64,000 nucleotides of DNA from DATLMR01 sp035634255 (lineage in GTDB: Bacteria > Acidobacteriota > Blastocatellia > UBA7656). The position numbers and the translations under genes are program-made. This document shows positions 41,193 to 49,816 of this stretch, piece after piece. Below the pieces are notes generated by a model that was not told the origin of the DNA, did not search any database, and saw only the letters and a list, made by a program, of their open reading frames with translations. Location of the stretch: assembly GCA_035634255.1 (NCBI GenBank), contig DASQDI010000140.1:1-64000 (forward strand), read 5' to 3'. Positions within the stretch are counted from its first letter, which is position 1. Each line of letters starts with the position of its first letter.

Positions 41193-42197
41193 TTGAACAA
41201 CGTGAACGACTGGGACGAATCATTCAAGTGTTTTCTCCCCTACTTGCCGCGAGACTTCGAGCACTGGATAGTAGTTTATGAAGGCTCGTTTCAAAGCGAG
41301 ATTGCGTCTCAGCTCAGGACCCGTTTGAAAAGCGCCGAGTTCTTTAACCTCGAAGAGGAAGCCGGTGAGTCCATTCGCGCGGTCGGGAACTCCAATCGCG
41401 AGAATGAACGCATCGGCTTCCTCGAATTTGTGATCCGCTACCCCGCCTCGATCTACGACGGCCACTCCCCCGGTGCCGACGGGCTGGACGCCTTCATCAT
41501 GTGGCCTCAAACGAGGGTCAGACTTTGCTTCGACGTGACCGACAATAACTTCCGCGAGTTGTTTTCGGAGAGGCCCGAAGACGTGTCCGAGAGATGCTCC
41601 CGCCTGCGCGATCAGGTCGCGGGGATGGAGGCGCTGACCTACCGCAATGAAGCCTCGGGGGCCGACCCTTTAATCATAAGCTGCGCGGGCTCCGTCTGGA
41701 CCGCTTACACGGGCTTCGGCCAGACGTTCGATTACGTGCTGCCGAGCGGGGAAGTGGCCTGCCTCCCGAAATCCGTTGACGGCGTCCTCCCCGTCGAAGG
41801 GTGGATAATCGGGACCATTCCCTTCGGCGTGAAATATGGCCGCATTCAAAAAGGCGAGCTGGAATTGCGGTTAGAGGGCCGCAGGGTCGTGAGCGTCGGC
41901 GGAAACAACCGGAAGCTGTGCGCGGACTTCGAGGGCGCGCTCTCAAGCTCGACCCGACTCCAGAGGGTATCGGAAGCGGGGATTGGGCAATCACTGGCGG
42001 TCCGCCGGGCGGCAGAGAATCACAGGCTCGGTTATAGCTGGCACGAACGACATTACGGACTCCACATCGGCCTTGGCGCGGAACTGCCGCGGGAGGATCA
42101 ATCCAACCAGACGAAGACCGGCGGGCACCATCTGGACATAGTCCTCGCGACGGGAAGACTTGCCGGGCCTTCCGACCCCGACCTCCTCAGGTGGTGA
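41193..42197 (+). CDS. M29-aminopeptidase-like protein (N-terminally short)
   Basis: 334 residues, starting at TTG 41193 or GTG 41202 with a weak AGGCGG upstream. The C-terminal half keeps the M29 (aminopeptidase T) pattern: PSGEV at about 185, VSEAGIG at about 259, HIGLG at about 291 and HHLDIV at about 312. These positions correspond to the Glu, Glu, His, His and Asp metal ligands of that family. The N-terminal half is shorter than in M29 enzymes, which have about 400 residues, and does not resemble them. It lies 26 nt after the peptide gene and probably forms an operon with it. It could process or hold that peptide (inference). Confidence 0.65.
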   Translation: MNNVNDWDESFKCFLPYLPRDFEHWIVVYEGSFQSEIASQLRTRLKSAEFFNLEEEAGESIRAVGNSNRENERIGFLEFVIRYPASIYDGHSPGADGLDAFIMWPQTRVRLCFDVTDNNFRELFSERPEDVSERCSRLRDQVAGMEALTYRNEASGADPLIISCAGSVWTAYTGFGQTFDYVLPSGEVACLPKSVDGVLPVEGWIIGTIPFGVKYGRIQKGELELRLEGRRVVSVGGNNRKLCADFEGALSSSTRLQRVSEAGIGQSLAVRRAAENHRLGYSWHERHYGLHIGLGAELPREDQSNQTKTGGHHLDIVLATGRLAGPSDPDLLRW

Positions 42198-42228
42198 GCG
42201 GGGCAGAGAGCCCTCCGCCTCTCCCGAC

Positions 42229-44736
42229 CTATTCATATCTTATAGCGATGATCGGATCGATGCGCGCTGCCCGCCGGGCCGGGATGTAGCTGGCGAGGAT
42301 AGCCGCGCAGGCCATCACCGCCGCCGCCGCCCCGAATGTGAGCGGGTCGTTCGCCGCCAGGCCGAACAGCAGTTTCGAGATCAGGGGCGTGACGAAGAAC
42401 GCGGCCCCCAACCCGATTGCGATCCCGACGAGGACCATGAACAGGGACCCCCTCACCACGCCCCATAAGACTTTGCCGGGAGTGGCCCCCAGAGCCATTC
42501 TTATGCCAATCTCGTTCGTCCTCTGGGCGACTTCGTAAGACGTGACCCCGAACAGCCCGATGCAGGCGAGCAGCAGGGCCAGCAGGCCGAAGAAGCCGGA
42601 CAGCCTGGCGGTCAGCCTTTCCTGAACCAGAGACTCATCTATCTGCTCTTCGACGGTCTTCACGTCGAAGAGAGGAACGTTGCCGTCGATTGCCGAGATG
42701 ATGGCCCGGATGTCGGGAACGAGCCTCTTCGGGTCGGACTCCGCGCGCACTATGAAGGTCATCCTCCCGGCGTCCGCGCTCTGAACGAATGGGGTGTAGA
42801 TCGTTGGTGAAATCTCTTCCTGCACCTTGCTGTATTTCGAATCCTTCACGAGCCCGACGATCTCGACCTGCCGGGTGCTGCCGAGCAGACGCAGGTCCAC
42901 GACCTTTCCCAGAGGGTCCTGATCTCTGAAGAACCTGTTGGCCAGGGCCTCGTTGATGACCGCGACTTTCGGGGAGCTCTCGCCGTCCGTCCGTTCGATG
43001 CCCCGGCCCCTCAGCAGAGGTATTCCCAGCGTCCCGAAATAATCGGCGCCGACCCGGTTGAGGCTCACGACAGGTTCTTCGTCCTGTTGAGGGACGTATC
43101 CGGGAACGCTGACCATCGCGATCCCGCGCAACTGCCCGAGCGGGCTGAAAGCCGAGACGCTGGCCGAACGGACTCCATTGAGTTGCCGGATACGCGACTC
43201 GATCTCGTTGTAGAGGGTGACCGTGCGTGCCCCCTTGTAACCCACCAGAGTCGGGTCGACCGTGGCGATCAGTACCGATTCCGGCTCGAACCCGACCTCA
43301 AGGCTCTTCAGGTTCGTGAGCGTGCGAACGAATAATCCCGCGCCGACCAGCAGGAGGAGCGAGAGCGCCACCTGTATCACTACTAAGATCCTGCTCGCGC
43401 CTATTCGATTCTTCCCACCTATTATCCCGGAGGAGCTCTCCTTCAGGGCCGGGGCAACGTCCACCCCGGTCGCCCTCAGGGCCGGAACCATGCCGAAGAT
43501 CAGCAGAGTCAATCCGAGTATCGCCGCCGTGTAAGCTATGACCCGCCCATCCGGGCTTATCGATAACCTGACGGGGTTCGGGCCTGTCGCCAGCAGATTC
43601 AACAACGAGCCCACGCCCCAGCCCGCGAGGAGTATTCCGAGCAACCCCCCGATGGCTGTGAGGAAGACGCTTTCGGCCATTAATTGCCGGAGCAGGCGGC
43701 CCCGGCTCGCGCCGAGCGCGATTCGCACGGCGAACTCTTTCCTGCGGCGGGTGGCTTTGACGAGGATCAAAGTTGCGACGTTGGCGCAGGCTATGAGCAG
43801 GACCAGAGCGACGATGATCATCATGACCAGCACGGGGTCTCCGATCTCATCACGAAGCCCCCTGATCCCTCTGGCTCCCGGCGACAGTTTAACCACTCTG
43901 CCGAGCACCTCATCCCGCCCTTCTGGGCTCAGGGTTCCGGGCCTTGCCGCCGCGACTCTCTCTTCCAGTATCCGCGCGAAGATTACATCCATCTCCGCCT
44001 GCGCTTGCGCTTCGCCCGCCCCCGGGGCGAGCCTCGCGACGATTTCGGTCCCGGGGTCCCGGCCCGTGGTCACGCGCTCTTTCATCGAGGCGGGCACCCA
44101 GATGTCGGGCATCACGCCCGGTTCGAGGCCGAAGAAGCCGGAAGGCATGACGCCGATGATCGTGAAGGGGGTGTTGTTGAGATTGAGAGTTTGCCCGATG
44201 ATCGAACGGTCAGCGCCGAATTCGCGCTGCCAGAACTGATAGCCGATTACCGCGAGCGGGTCCGCTCCCGGCGCGCCGTCTTCGGTCTCGTCGAACGCGC
44301 GGCCGAGAAGGGGGCTGACGCCGAGCAATGAAAAGTAATTGCCCGAAACCAGCTGGCCCTGAGCGATGCCTGCCCTGCCGTTGTAGCCCGCGCTCAGGCG
44401 GTTGATGTTGCGGAAGGCGGCCACGCCCGAGAACGTTCCGGCCGAATCGCGGATCAGCTCGTACTCCTTATAGCCGAAATAGGGGGTCGCCACCTTCGTC
44501 AGGGACTCGCCCGCCGGGGCCGCCTTCGGCGCGTCGGTGAGGAAGTAGAGCTGCTCGGGATTCCGGACGGGGAGCAGCCTGAGCATCACCGCATTGACGA
44601 GACTGAAGACGGCCGTGTTCGCCCCGATCCCGAGGGCGAGTGAAAGCAGCATGACCAGCGTGAGCCCCGGAGTCTTCAGGAACATCCTCGCCGCGAAGCG
44701 GAGGTCGGAACCGAGGCTTCCAATCTGTCCGGACAT
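42229..44736 (-). CDS. ADOP-family MacB/FtsX-type permease
   Basis: 835 residues with a short N-terminus (SLGSDLRFAARMFLKTPGLT) and no ADOP helical domain. TM1 LTLVMLLSLALGIGANTAVF, a MacB core (VSGNYFSLLGVSPLLGRAF), an FtsX block (CANVATLILVKATRRRKEFA), a second periplasmic domain and the end IPARRAARIDPIIAIRYE. It lies 39 nt downstream of the 2OG oxygenase on the same strand, so the two are probably co-transcribed. It faces the M29-like gene tail to tail. Confidence 0.92.
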   Translation of the reverse strand: MSGQIGSLGSDLRFAARMFLKTPGLTLVMLLSLALGIGANTAVFSLVNAVMLRLLPVRNPEQLYFLTDAPKAAPAGESLTKVATPYFGYKEYELIRDSAGTFSGVAAFRNINRLSAGYNGRAGIAQGQLVSGNYFSLLGVSPLLGRAFDETEDGAPGADPLAVIGYQFWQREFGADRSIIGQTLNLNNTPFTIIGVMPSGFFGLEPGVMPDIWVPASMKERVTTGRDPGTEIVARLAPGAGEAQAQAEMDVIFARILEERVAAARPGTLSPEGRDEVLGRVVKLSPGARGIRGLRDEIGDPVLVMMIIVALVLLIACANVATLILVKATRRRKEFAVRIALGASRGRLLRQLMAESVFLTAIGGLLGILLAGWGVGSLLNLLATGPNPVRLSISPDGRVIAYTAAILGLTLLIFGMVPALRATGVDVAPALKESSSGIIGGKNRIGASRILVVIQVALSLLLLVGAGLFVRTLTNLKSLEVGFEPESVLIATVDPTLVGYKGARTVTLYNEIESRIRQLNGVRSASVSAFSPLGQLRGIAMVSVPGYVPQQDEEPVVSLNRVGADYFGTLGIPLLRGRGIERTDGESSPKVAVINEALANRFFRDQDPLGKVVDLRLLGSTRQVEIVGLVKDSKYSKVQEEISPTIYTPFVQSADAGRMTFIVRAESDPKRLVPDIRAIISAIDGNVPLFDVKTVEEQIDESLVQERLTARLSGFFGLLALLLACIGLFGVTSYEVAQRTNEIGIRMALGATPGKVLWGVVRGSLFMVLVGIAIGLGAAFFVTPLISKLLFGLAANDPLTFGAAAAVMACAAILASYIPARRAARIDPIIAIRYE

Positions 44737-44775
44737 CCTGTACCTCTCAGAGGGTCTCGGGCCGCGCGCAAAGCC

Positions 44776-45387
44776 CTAGTAAAACCACGTCGCTATCGTG
44801 TAGCGTCTGCCGCCGGTCACGGGGCTTACTTCGTGCAGAGTGTCGGAGCGAAAGGCGACGAGCAGGCCGGGTTCGGCTTCGAGCGGAAGGCCGTAATCTT
44901 TCCACCGGGGGTCGGAAGAGAGCCCGTAAAAAATCAGCTCGCCCCCGGAATACGGGTGCGGGCCTGCCTGCGAATTCAGGAACACCACTATCGAAATGAG
45001 CCGCCCTTCGATCCTCGCCCGCCGCTCGGAAGGCTCCGCCGGGACGTCCCTGTGCGGCGCGTAGTGGCCCCCGGTTTCGTAAAGGAGGAACTGGGGCTTT
45101 TCCTGAGATTCGAGGCGCAGGTTGAAAAAGGCCTCGAGGTCGGTCCTCAGCTCGTCCAGACGGTCCCTGACCATGTAGGCGTAGCCTTCCGGCATCTGAG
45201 CCAGCGACGCCCTACGCAGGCTCTCGTCCACGAAGTCGCCCCTGTCTGCCGTCTTAACGTACCCGGCCTCTGAAGGGTGCGACGCCATCTCCGCCCGTAT
45301 CTCTTCGCAGAGCGGGGCGTCGAGAAAACCCTTCCTGATGAAAAGCCCAAGCCGGGCGAGGATGTCGTGCTCGTTCACGGTAGACAC
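44776..45387 (-). CDS. 2OG-Fe(II) oxygenase (prolyl 4-hydroxylase-like)
   Basis: 203 residues, starting at ATG 45387 (MSTVNEHD). The metal triad is complete: H112 and D114 in PHRDV, H185 in TLHEV. R195 in GGRRYTIATWFY binds 2-oxoglutarate. FLLYETGGHYAPH and LISIVVFLNS are typical of the PKHD-type/P4H C-terminal double-stranded beta-helix. Family members hydroxylate peptides or small molecules. It precedes an ADOP permease by 39 nt and lies about 3.6 kb from the peptide and M29-like genes, on the opposite strand. A link to those is only possible. Confidence 0.9.
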   Translation of the reverse strand: MSTVNEHDILARLGLFIRKGFLDAPLCEEIRAEMASHPSEAGYVKTADRGDFVDESLRRASLAQMPEGYAYMVRDRLDELRTDLEAFFNLRLESQEKPQFLLYETGGHYAPHRDVPAEPSERRARIEGRLISIVVFLNSQAGPHPYSGGELIFYGLSSDPRWKDYGLPLEAEPGLLVAFRSDTLHEVSPVTGGRRYTIATWFY

Positions 45388-45503
45388 CTAACAGGCAGAT
45401 ACAGCCAAATATTCTGCCGGGTCATGTGGTGATGCGGAGCGGTTGTCGCGCCTGCTCAAAATATCATTTTTGCAGTTGAGGCGCAAATTACAGAAGAAAC
45501 GAA

Positions 45504-45532
45504 GCAGGGGCAGCCGTCGTGACTGCCCCTGC
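45504..45532. terminator. hairpin after the di-haem cytochrome gene
   Basis: GCAGGGGCAG pairs perfectly with CTGCCCCTGC around 9 nt. On the minus strand it lies just beyond the 45563 stop and is followed by TTCGTTTCTTC, a partial U-run. It is a good intrinsic terminator. Confidence 0.7.
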
Positions 45533-45562
45533 CGGGTGGCTCCGCGGTAGCGAGGCCGGAGC

Positions 45563-48352
45563 TTATTGAAGGGTGAACGTTCGCGAGGTCACCGCGTTCG
45601 CGCCGGAGTTGTAAGTCGCCCCGGACTTCGTGACCGAGATGACGCGGATCGTGTAGGTGCCTTTCGACGTGTTGCTCCTGGTCGTTATGCTCTGGCTCGC
45701 CGTCCCACTCGTGTTGGTCAAGGTGGTCGAACTGCCGAACAGGGTGGTCCCCCTGAAAACGTCGCTCCTGACGGACGCGGCGCTCACCGGGGAGTTATTT
45801 TGATCGACGATTACCACGCGCCAGAATACGGTCTGACCTCGGGTAAAGGTCGTCTTCGGATTCCCGTTCGCGTCGGTGGTGAAGATGTTCGCGACATGCA
45901 TGATGGGCGCGGGGGCGGGCGGAGGAGGCGCCGGGCCAGTGTCCCCATCCAGAACGCCGTTCAGGTCGCGATCAATTCCCATGCGCTGTCCCGACCCTTT
46001 GGGGACTCCCATCGGCGTCATGACATCCCCGCCCTGAATCTTCGCCCTCAGCTGAGCCCGCGTGAATGGCCCGACGCCGGTCCTGTCGCTCCTGTAGTTG
46101 TTCGAGCCCGGTTGGTAGAGCAGGCCCATGCGCTGCCCGTCCACGGTCCCTTTCACTATCAGGTCTATGTTGTTTACCGCCGCCTGATTCTCAAGCAAGG
46201 CCCAGTCGTTCGTCACCGCGGCCGCGTCCACGTTCGCCGCCGAGACGGTGCGGGCGTAGCCCACGGCCGGGGCCGTGCCCGTGTCGAAGCAGAGGAGGAA
46301 CGCGCTCAGGTTCCGCTTCCTCGTCGTGTCGGTCGAAAAACTCTGGAAGACGGGCCGCGAGAGGAACACGAAGGGGTTGGGGTCGAGGCCGCTGTGCGTG
46401 AGCCCGAAGCCCCCGATGCTGCTCGCGCCGGGGGTGTTGTTGAAATTCATCTTCTGGTAGATGTTGCGAAGGTGCGGCACCTTGAAGTCCTGCGCCTCCT
46501 GAAGCGCGGAGGCCGGGATTATGGCTCGATTCGACCCGGTGCCGGGGTTGGCCGTGTGGCAGGTGTTGCAACTGATGTTGTTCGTGAAGGGCTCGTTGAT
46601 GAAGGTATTACGGCCGGCGTTCGGGTTGCCGCCCGCGAACGAGGCCGGCATGGTCCGGTCCAGGTTCTGGTTCGGGTTGGGCTGAAATTGCAGAGTGTTG
46701 ATGAAGTCGCGATACGCCGCCATGTCCGTCGCCGAAAGCAGCGAGCCGCCCATCAGCGAATCGAACGCCCCGTTGAAATCGAGGAAGGTCGCCCGGTCCC
46801 CCCTCCAATGGAAGGGCTCCTGCGTGTTGAGACCCCTGAGCGTCTGGGTCGTCATAGGCCCCTTCATCGGGTGCATTCTCGAGGTCCCGAATGGCGTGGT
46901 CACGCTCTGCATCTGCCCCGCAGGGTCGCCGAGGTCCCACGCGAGCATGTCCATGTCGGAGTCGATGTGGCATGAAGCGCACGAGGCCGTGCCGTTCCCC
47001 GACAGCTTGGCGTCGTAAAGAAAGCCGCGCCCATTCTTTATCGCCGCGGGCGTCGGGTCGAAGCTGCCGACCGGGAACTCCTTAACGACCGACTCCGTCA
47101 CGGTGCTGACGACGGATATGGTGTTCGAAAGCCTGTTCAGGACGTAAAGGCTATTGCCTTCGGGGCTGATCGCCAGGCCGCGCGGGCCCCGCTTCGTCCT
47201 CGGGCTGACCGTCGCGCCGGTGGCCGGGCCGATCTCGATCCGCGAGAGCACGTTGCCATTCACGTCCACGCGAGCGACCCGGTCCGTGCCGAACGAGGCG
47301 ACGTACAGGAAGTTCCCTCCGGGCTCGAAGGCCATCGCGGCCGGCTGCGCCAGCGCCACCGACTTCGCGTTGGCGTTGGGCAGAACGGAGTAATCAATCG
47401 AGGGGTTCAGGTCGAATGAGGCCACAACGCCCGAGGGCATCAGGATGCGGGTCACCCTGTTATCTACCACGTGCCCGCGCAGGTTCGGCTCGAACTGCAC
47501 GAGGTTCCGGGCCTCGGTGTTACCGACGTACAGGTCACCGGTCACCGGCCGGACCGCGAGCCCGAGGTTGACCGTCCCGACCTGGGAGAAATAACGGGAG
47601 ACGGTGAGCGTCGCCGCGTCTATCTCGACCACGTCATTGTCGGGCATCGTGTACTTGATAAAGCTCGGGTTCCAGGCCGGGTCGGTCGCGTCGACGATCA
47701 ACCCCTCAGCTGGGGCGGGGGGGAGGTTCGGGTTAGTCGGCGCGGAAGGGGGAGGCGCGACGTTGGGGGGGATGAGGGTCGTGCGATTGCCCGAGAGTGC
47801 GAAGGCCGCGTAGACCTTCCGCCCGTCGGCGCTGACTGCGAGCGCGCGCGGGTTCTCCCCGAAGACCGGGATCGACGCCACCTGAGCGTGGGTCGCTGTG
47901 TCGAAGACTCGCACGGCGTTGCTCCGGGCGACCGATACGAAGGCCCTGTTCCCCACGAAGACTACGTCCGAGGGCTCGTCTTTCACGTAGATGGTGTCGG
48001 TGACGATCCCGCGCGAAACGGAGACTATGCTTATGCTGTCGGAGACCTGATTAACGACCCATGCCTCGTCACTCGTCCGCGCGTTCACGGAGACGGGCTC
48101 GATCCCGACCGGTATCTCCGCGATGAGGGATGGCCCCGCCGCCTGCGTGAGATCGAATACGGAGAGCCGGGCGTCGGGAGTGTTGACGGCAAACAGGCGC
48201 GCGCCATCGGGCGACAGCCTGACGGGGCTGGTCTGCGAGCCCTCGAAGTTAACGTAAGGAGCCTGGGCAGGGCTGGTCTGAGTGTTCGCAGTTCTCGGAA
48301 GAAACAGCGCGGCTAGAATCAAGACTCCGATCATGATCTTGAATATCTTCAT
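45563..48352 (-). CDS. secreted YVTN-propeller / di-haem cytochrome protein
   Basis: 929 residues. The ATG at 48352 starts a signal peptide (KIFKIMIGVLILAALFLP). An earlier frame adds 22 residues and is not used. Residues about 25-450 are YVTN-type propeller repeats (RLSPDGARLFAVNTPDARLS, SVSRGIVTDTIYVKDEPSDV). Two haem sites, CASCH and CNTCH, follow in the middle, each with a downstream Met-rich stretch (MHPMKGPM), as in di-haem cytochrome c peroxidase relatives. A C-terminal Ig-like domain (about 825-929) closes the protein. It is probably a periplasmic or surface redox protein. No partner is nearby. It has its own promoter at 48552-48580. Confidence 0.87.
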   Translation of the reverse strand: MKIFKIMIGVLILAALFLPRTANTQTSPAQAPYVNFEGSQTSPVRLSPDGARLFAVNTPDARLSVFDLTQAAGPSLIAEIPVGIEPVSVNARTSDEAWVVNQVSDSISIVSVSRGIVTDTIYVKDEPSDVVFVGNRAFVSVARSNAVRVFDTATHAQVASIPVFGENPRALAVSADGRKVYAAFALSGNRTTLIPPNVAPPPSAPTNPNLPPAPAEGLIVDATDPAWNPSFIKYTMPDNDVVEIDAATLTVSRYFSQVGTVNLGLAVRPVTGDLYVGNTEARNLVQFEPNLRGHVVDNRVTRILMPSGVVASFDLNPSIDYSVLPNANAKSVALAQPAAMAFEPGGNFLYVASFGTDRVARVDVNGNVLSRIEIGPATGATVSPRTKRGPRGLAISPEGNSLYVLNRLSNTISVVSTVTESVVKEFPVGSFDPTPAAIKNGRGFLYDAKLSGNGTASCASCHIDSDMDMLAWDLGDPAGQMQSVTTPFGTSRMHPMKGPMTTQTLRGLNTQEPFHWRGDRATFLDFNGAFDSLMGGSLLSATDMAAYRDFINTLQFQPNPNQNLDRTMPASFAGGNPNAGRNTFINEPFTNNISCNTCHTANPGTGSNRAIIPASALQEAQDFKVPHLRNIYQKMNFNNTPGASSIGGFGLTHSGLDPNPFVFLSRPVFQSFSTDTTRKRNLSAFLLCFDTGTAPAVGYARTVSAANVDAAAVTNDWALLENQAAVNNIDLIVKGTVDGQRMGLLYQPGSNNYRSDRTGVGPFTRAQLRAKIQGGDVMTPMGVPKGSGQRMGIDRDLNGVLDGDTGPAPPPPAPAPIMHVANIFTTDANGNPKTTFTRGQTVFWRVVIVDQNNSPVSAASVRSDVFRGTTLFGSSTTLTNTSGTASQSITTRSNTSKGTYTIRVISVTKSGATYNSGANAVTSRTFTLQ

Positions 48353-48551
48353 GCTTATAACCTCTTGTTCGAATTTGAGCTTTCCGCGGGCGGATTGTTC
48401 ACAGGGCCATGCCGACAATCCCCCTGATCAAAGGTAAGTGAGGAACAACTGACTCTGTTTAGGACGCAATTACGCTAAATCTATTTTGTTTTAAATATGC
48501 GAAACACCTTTCAACTTACTTACCGACGTGAGGAGGAGTATGAGCGCGGTT

Positions 48552-48580
48552 ATACTATTACCAGGTTCGGTTATTGTCAA
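48552..48580 (-). promoter_or_regulatory. promoter for the di-haem cytochrome gene
   Basis: Read on the minus strand, TTGACA (48575-48580) and TAGTAT (48552-48557) are 17 nt apart. The start codon at 48352 is 200 nt further on, which implies a long untranslated leader. Confidence 0.5.
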
Positions 48581-48592
48581 TACGTTCTAAAT

Positions 48593-49807
48593 TTAATTTC
48601 CGGCCCTCACCCTTTCCGCGGCGGCTCTGACGGCTTCTTCCAGCTTTTCAGTCGCGGGGCCGCCGCCCTGCGCCAGTTCGGGCCTGCCGCCGCCGCGCCC
48701 CCCGAGCAACTGGCACGCCTCCGAAAGCAGCCGGCCCATGTTTTGAGGCAGGGTCGCGGACCTCGCGAAGACGAGCCGCGCCGACGTTTTGTCGCGCGAG
48801 CCTATGAGCGCGACCGCGGGCTCCAACTCCACGAGCTTCGCCGCGAGGAGGCGAAGCTCGTCCGGGTCCCTCTCTTCGAATAGCGCTTCGACGATTTTGA
48901 AACCGCCGGCCGGGGCCGAGTTTGACAGCAGGCCGGACGCCTCGGGGATGACGGCCAGTTGCGACAGGTCGCGCATGCGTTTTTTGATCGACCTGTTCTC
49001 TTCGAGCGCGCGTTTCGCCAGGTCCGGGGCCGCGTCCCTCTCGGTGCTGAACAACCTCGCGACCGCGACGGCCGTGCGGTTCGCGAGGCGGTATTCTCTG
49101 AGCGCGCGCACCCCGCAGACGAACTCCACGCGGGCCATCTTCTTAACGCGCTCGAACGATTTGATGACGATCAACCCGATCTGGCCGGTGCTCTTCGCGT
49201 GCGTGCCCCCGCAGGGCGACCAGTCGAAGCCCTCGACCTCGATGACGCGGATGGTGCCGTGCACGGCCGAGTCTTTCCTGAGGGGGAGTTTCGACGCCTC
49301 CTCCTCGCTCAAAAGGTGGACGCGCATCGGGCGGTTCTCAAAGATGACCGCGTTCGCCACGTCCTCCGCCGCGCGCATGTGCTCGTCGGACGGACTATCA
49401 AGCTCGATGTCAATCGTGGATGTCTCGGCCCCGAGGTGGAACGATCTGGTCTGCGCGCCACACGCCTGCACGAACGCCTGCGAGAGGATGTGCTGCCCGC
49501 TGTGCTGTTGCATGTGATCCAGCCTCCGCGCGCGGTCGACCTCCGCGCGGACGGCCTTGCCGGGCTCGACCCCGCCCCGCTCTCTGACTATGTGAAAGAT
49601 TCTTCCGTCATCATCTTCGATCACGTCGATGACCTCGGCCCCGCCGATCCTTCCGAGGTCGTGAGGCTGGCCGCCTCCCGTCGGGTAGAAGGCCGTGCGG
49701 TCGAGCACGACTCTCGCGCCCCCCGGCCCTTCGGTCACGTCGAGTACTTCGGCCGAAAACTCGACCAGGTCGGAGTCAGTAAAATAGAGCTTCTCGGTCG
49801 GCTGCAT
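48593..49807 (-). CDS. AlaX-type alanyl-tRNA editing protein with DHHA1 domain
   Basis: 404 residues. The N-terminus (FYPTGGGQPHDLG) is the second-metal region of AlaRS C-terminal homologues. HMQQHSGQH at about residue 98 and CGGTH at about 200 form the editing zinc site (HxxxH, CxxxH). The C-terminus has a coiled-coil and DHHA1 segment with GGRGGGRPELAQGGG. Such AlaX-L proteins deacylate Ser- or Gly-tRNA(Ala) in trans. The stand-alone form lacks the aminoacylation core, so it is not alaS. It overlaps nothing and is 9 nt after the methyltransferase on the same strand. Confidence 0.92.
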   Translation of the reverse strand: MQPTEKLYFTDSDLVEFSAEVLDVTEGPGGARVVLDRTAFYPTGGGQPHDLGRIGGAEVIDVIEDDDGRIFHIVRERGGVEPGKAVRAEVDRARRLDHMQQHSGQHILSQAFVQACGAQTRSFHLGAETSTIDIELDSPSDEHMRAAEDVANAVIFENRPMRVHLLSEEEASKLPLRKDSAVHGTIRVIEVEGFDWSPCGGTHAKSTGQIGLIVIKSFERVKKMARVEFVCGVRALREYRLANRTAVAVARLFSTERDAAPDLAKRALEENRSIKKRMRDLSQLAVIPEASGLLSNSAPAGGFKIVEALFEERDPDELRLLAAKLVELEPAVALIGSRDKTSARLVFARSATLPQNMGRLLSEACQLLGGRGGGRPELAQGGGPATEKLEEAVRAAAERVRAGN

Positions 49808-49816
49808 ATCTCCTCC

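Noticed and set aside
45381..45400. CACCTAAC near 45385, resembling an attC R box
   Set aside because: No matching GTTRRRY and no hairpin partner within 150 bp; part of the region overlaps the oxygenase start.
48593..49807. Reading this gene as a full alanyl-tRNA synthetase
   Set aside because: Only the editing and DHHA1 parts are present; there is no class II catalytic core, so AlaX is the better call.
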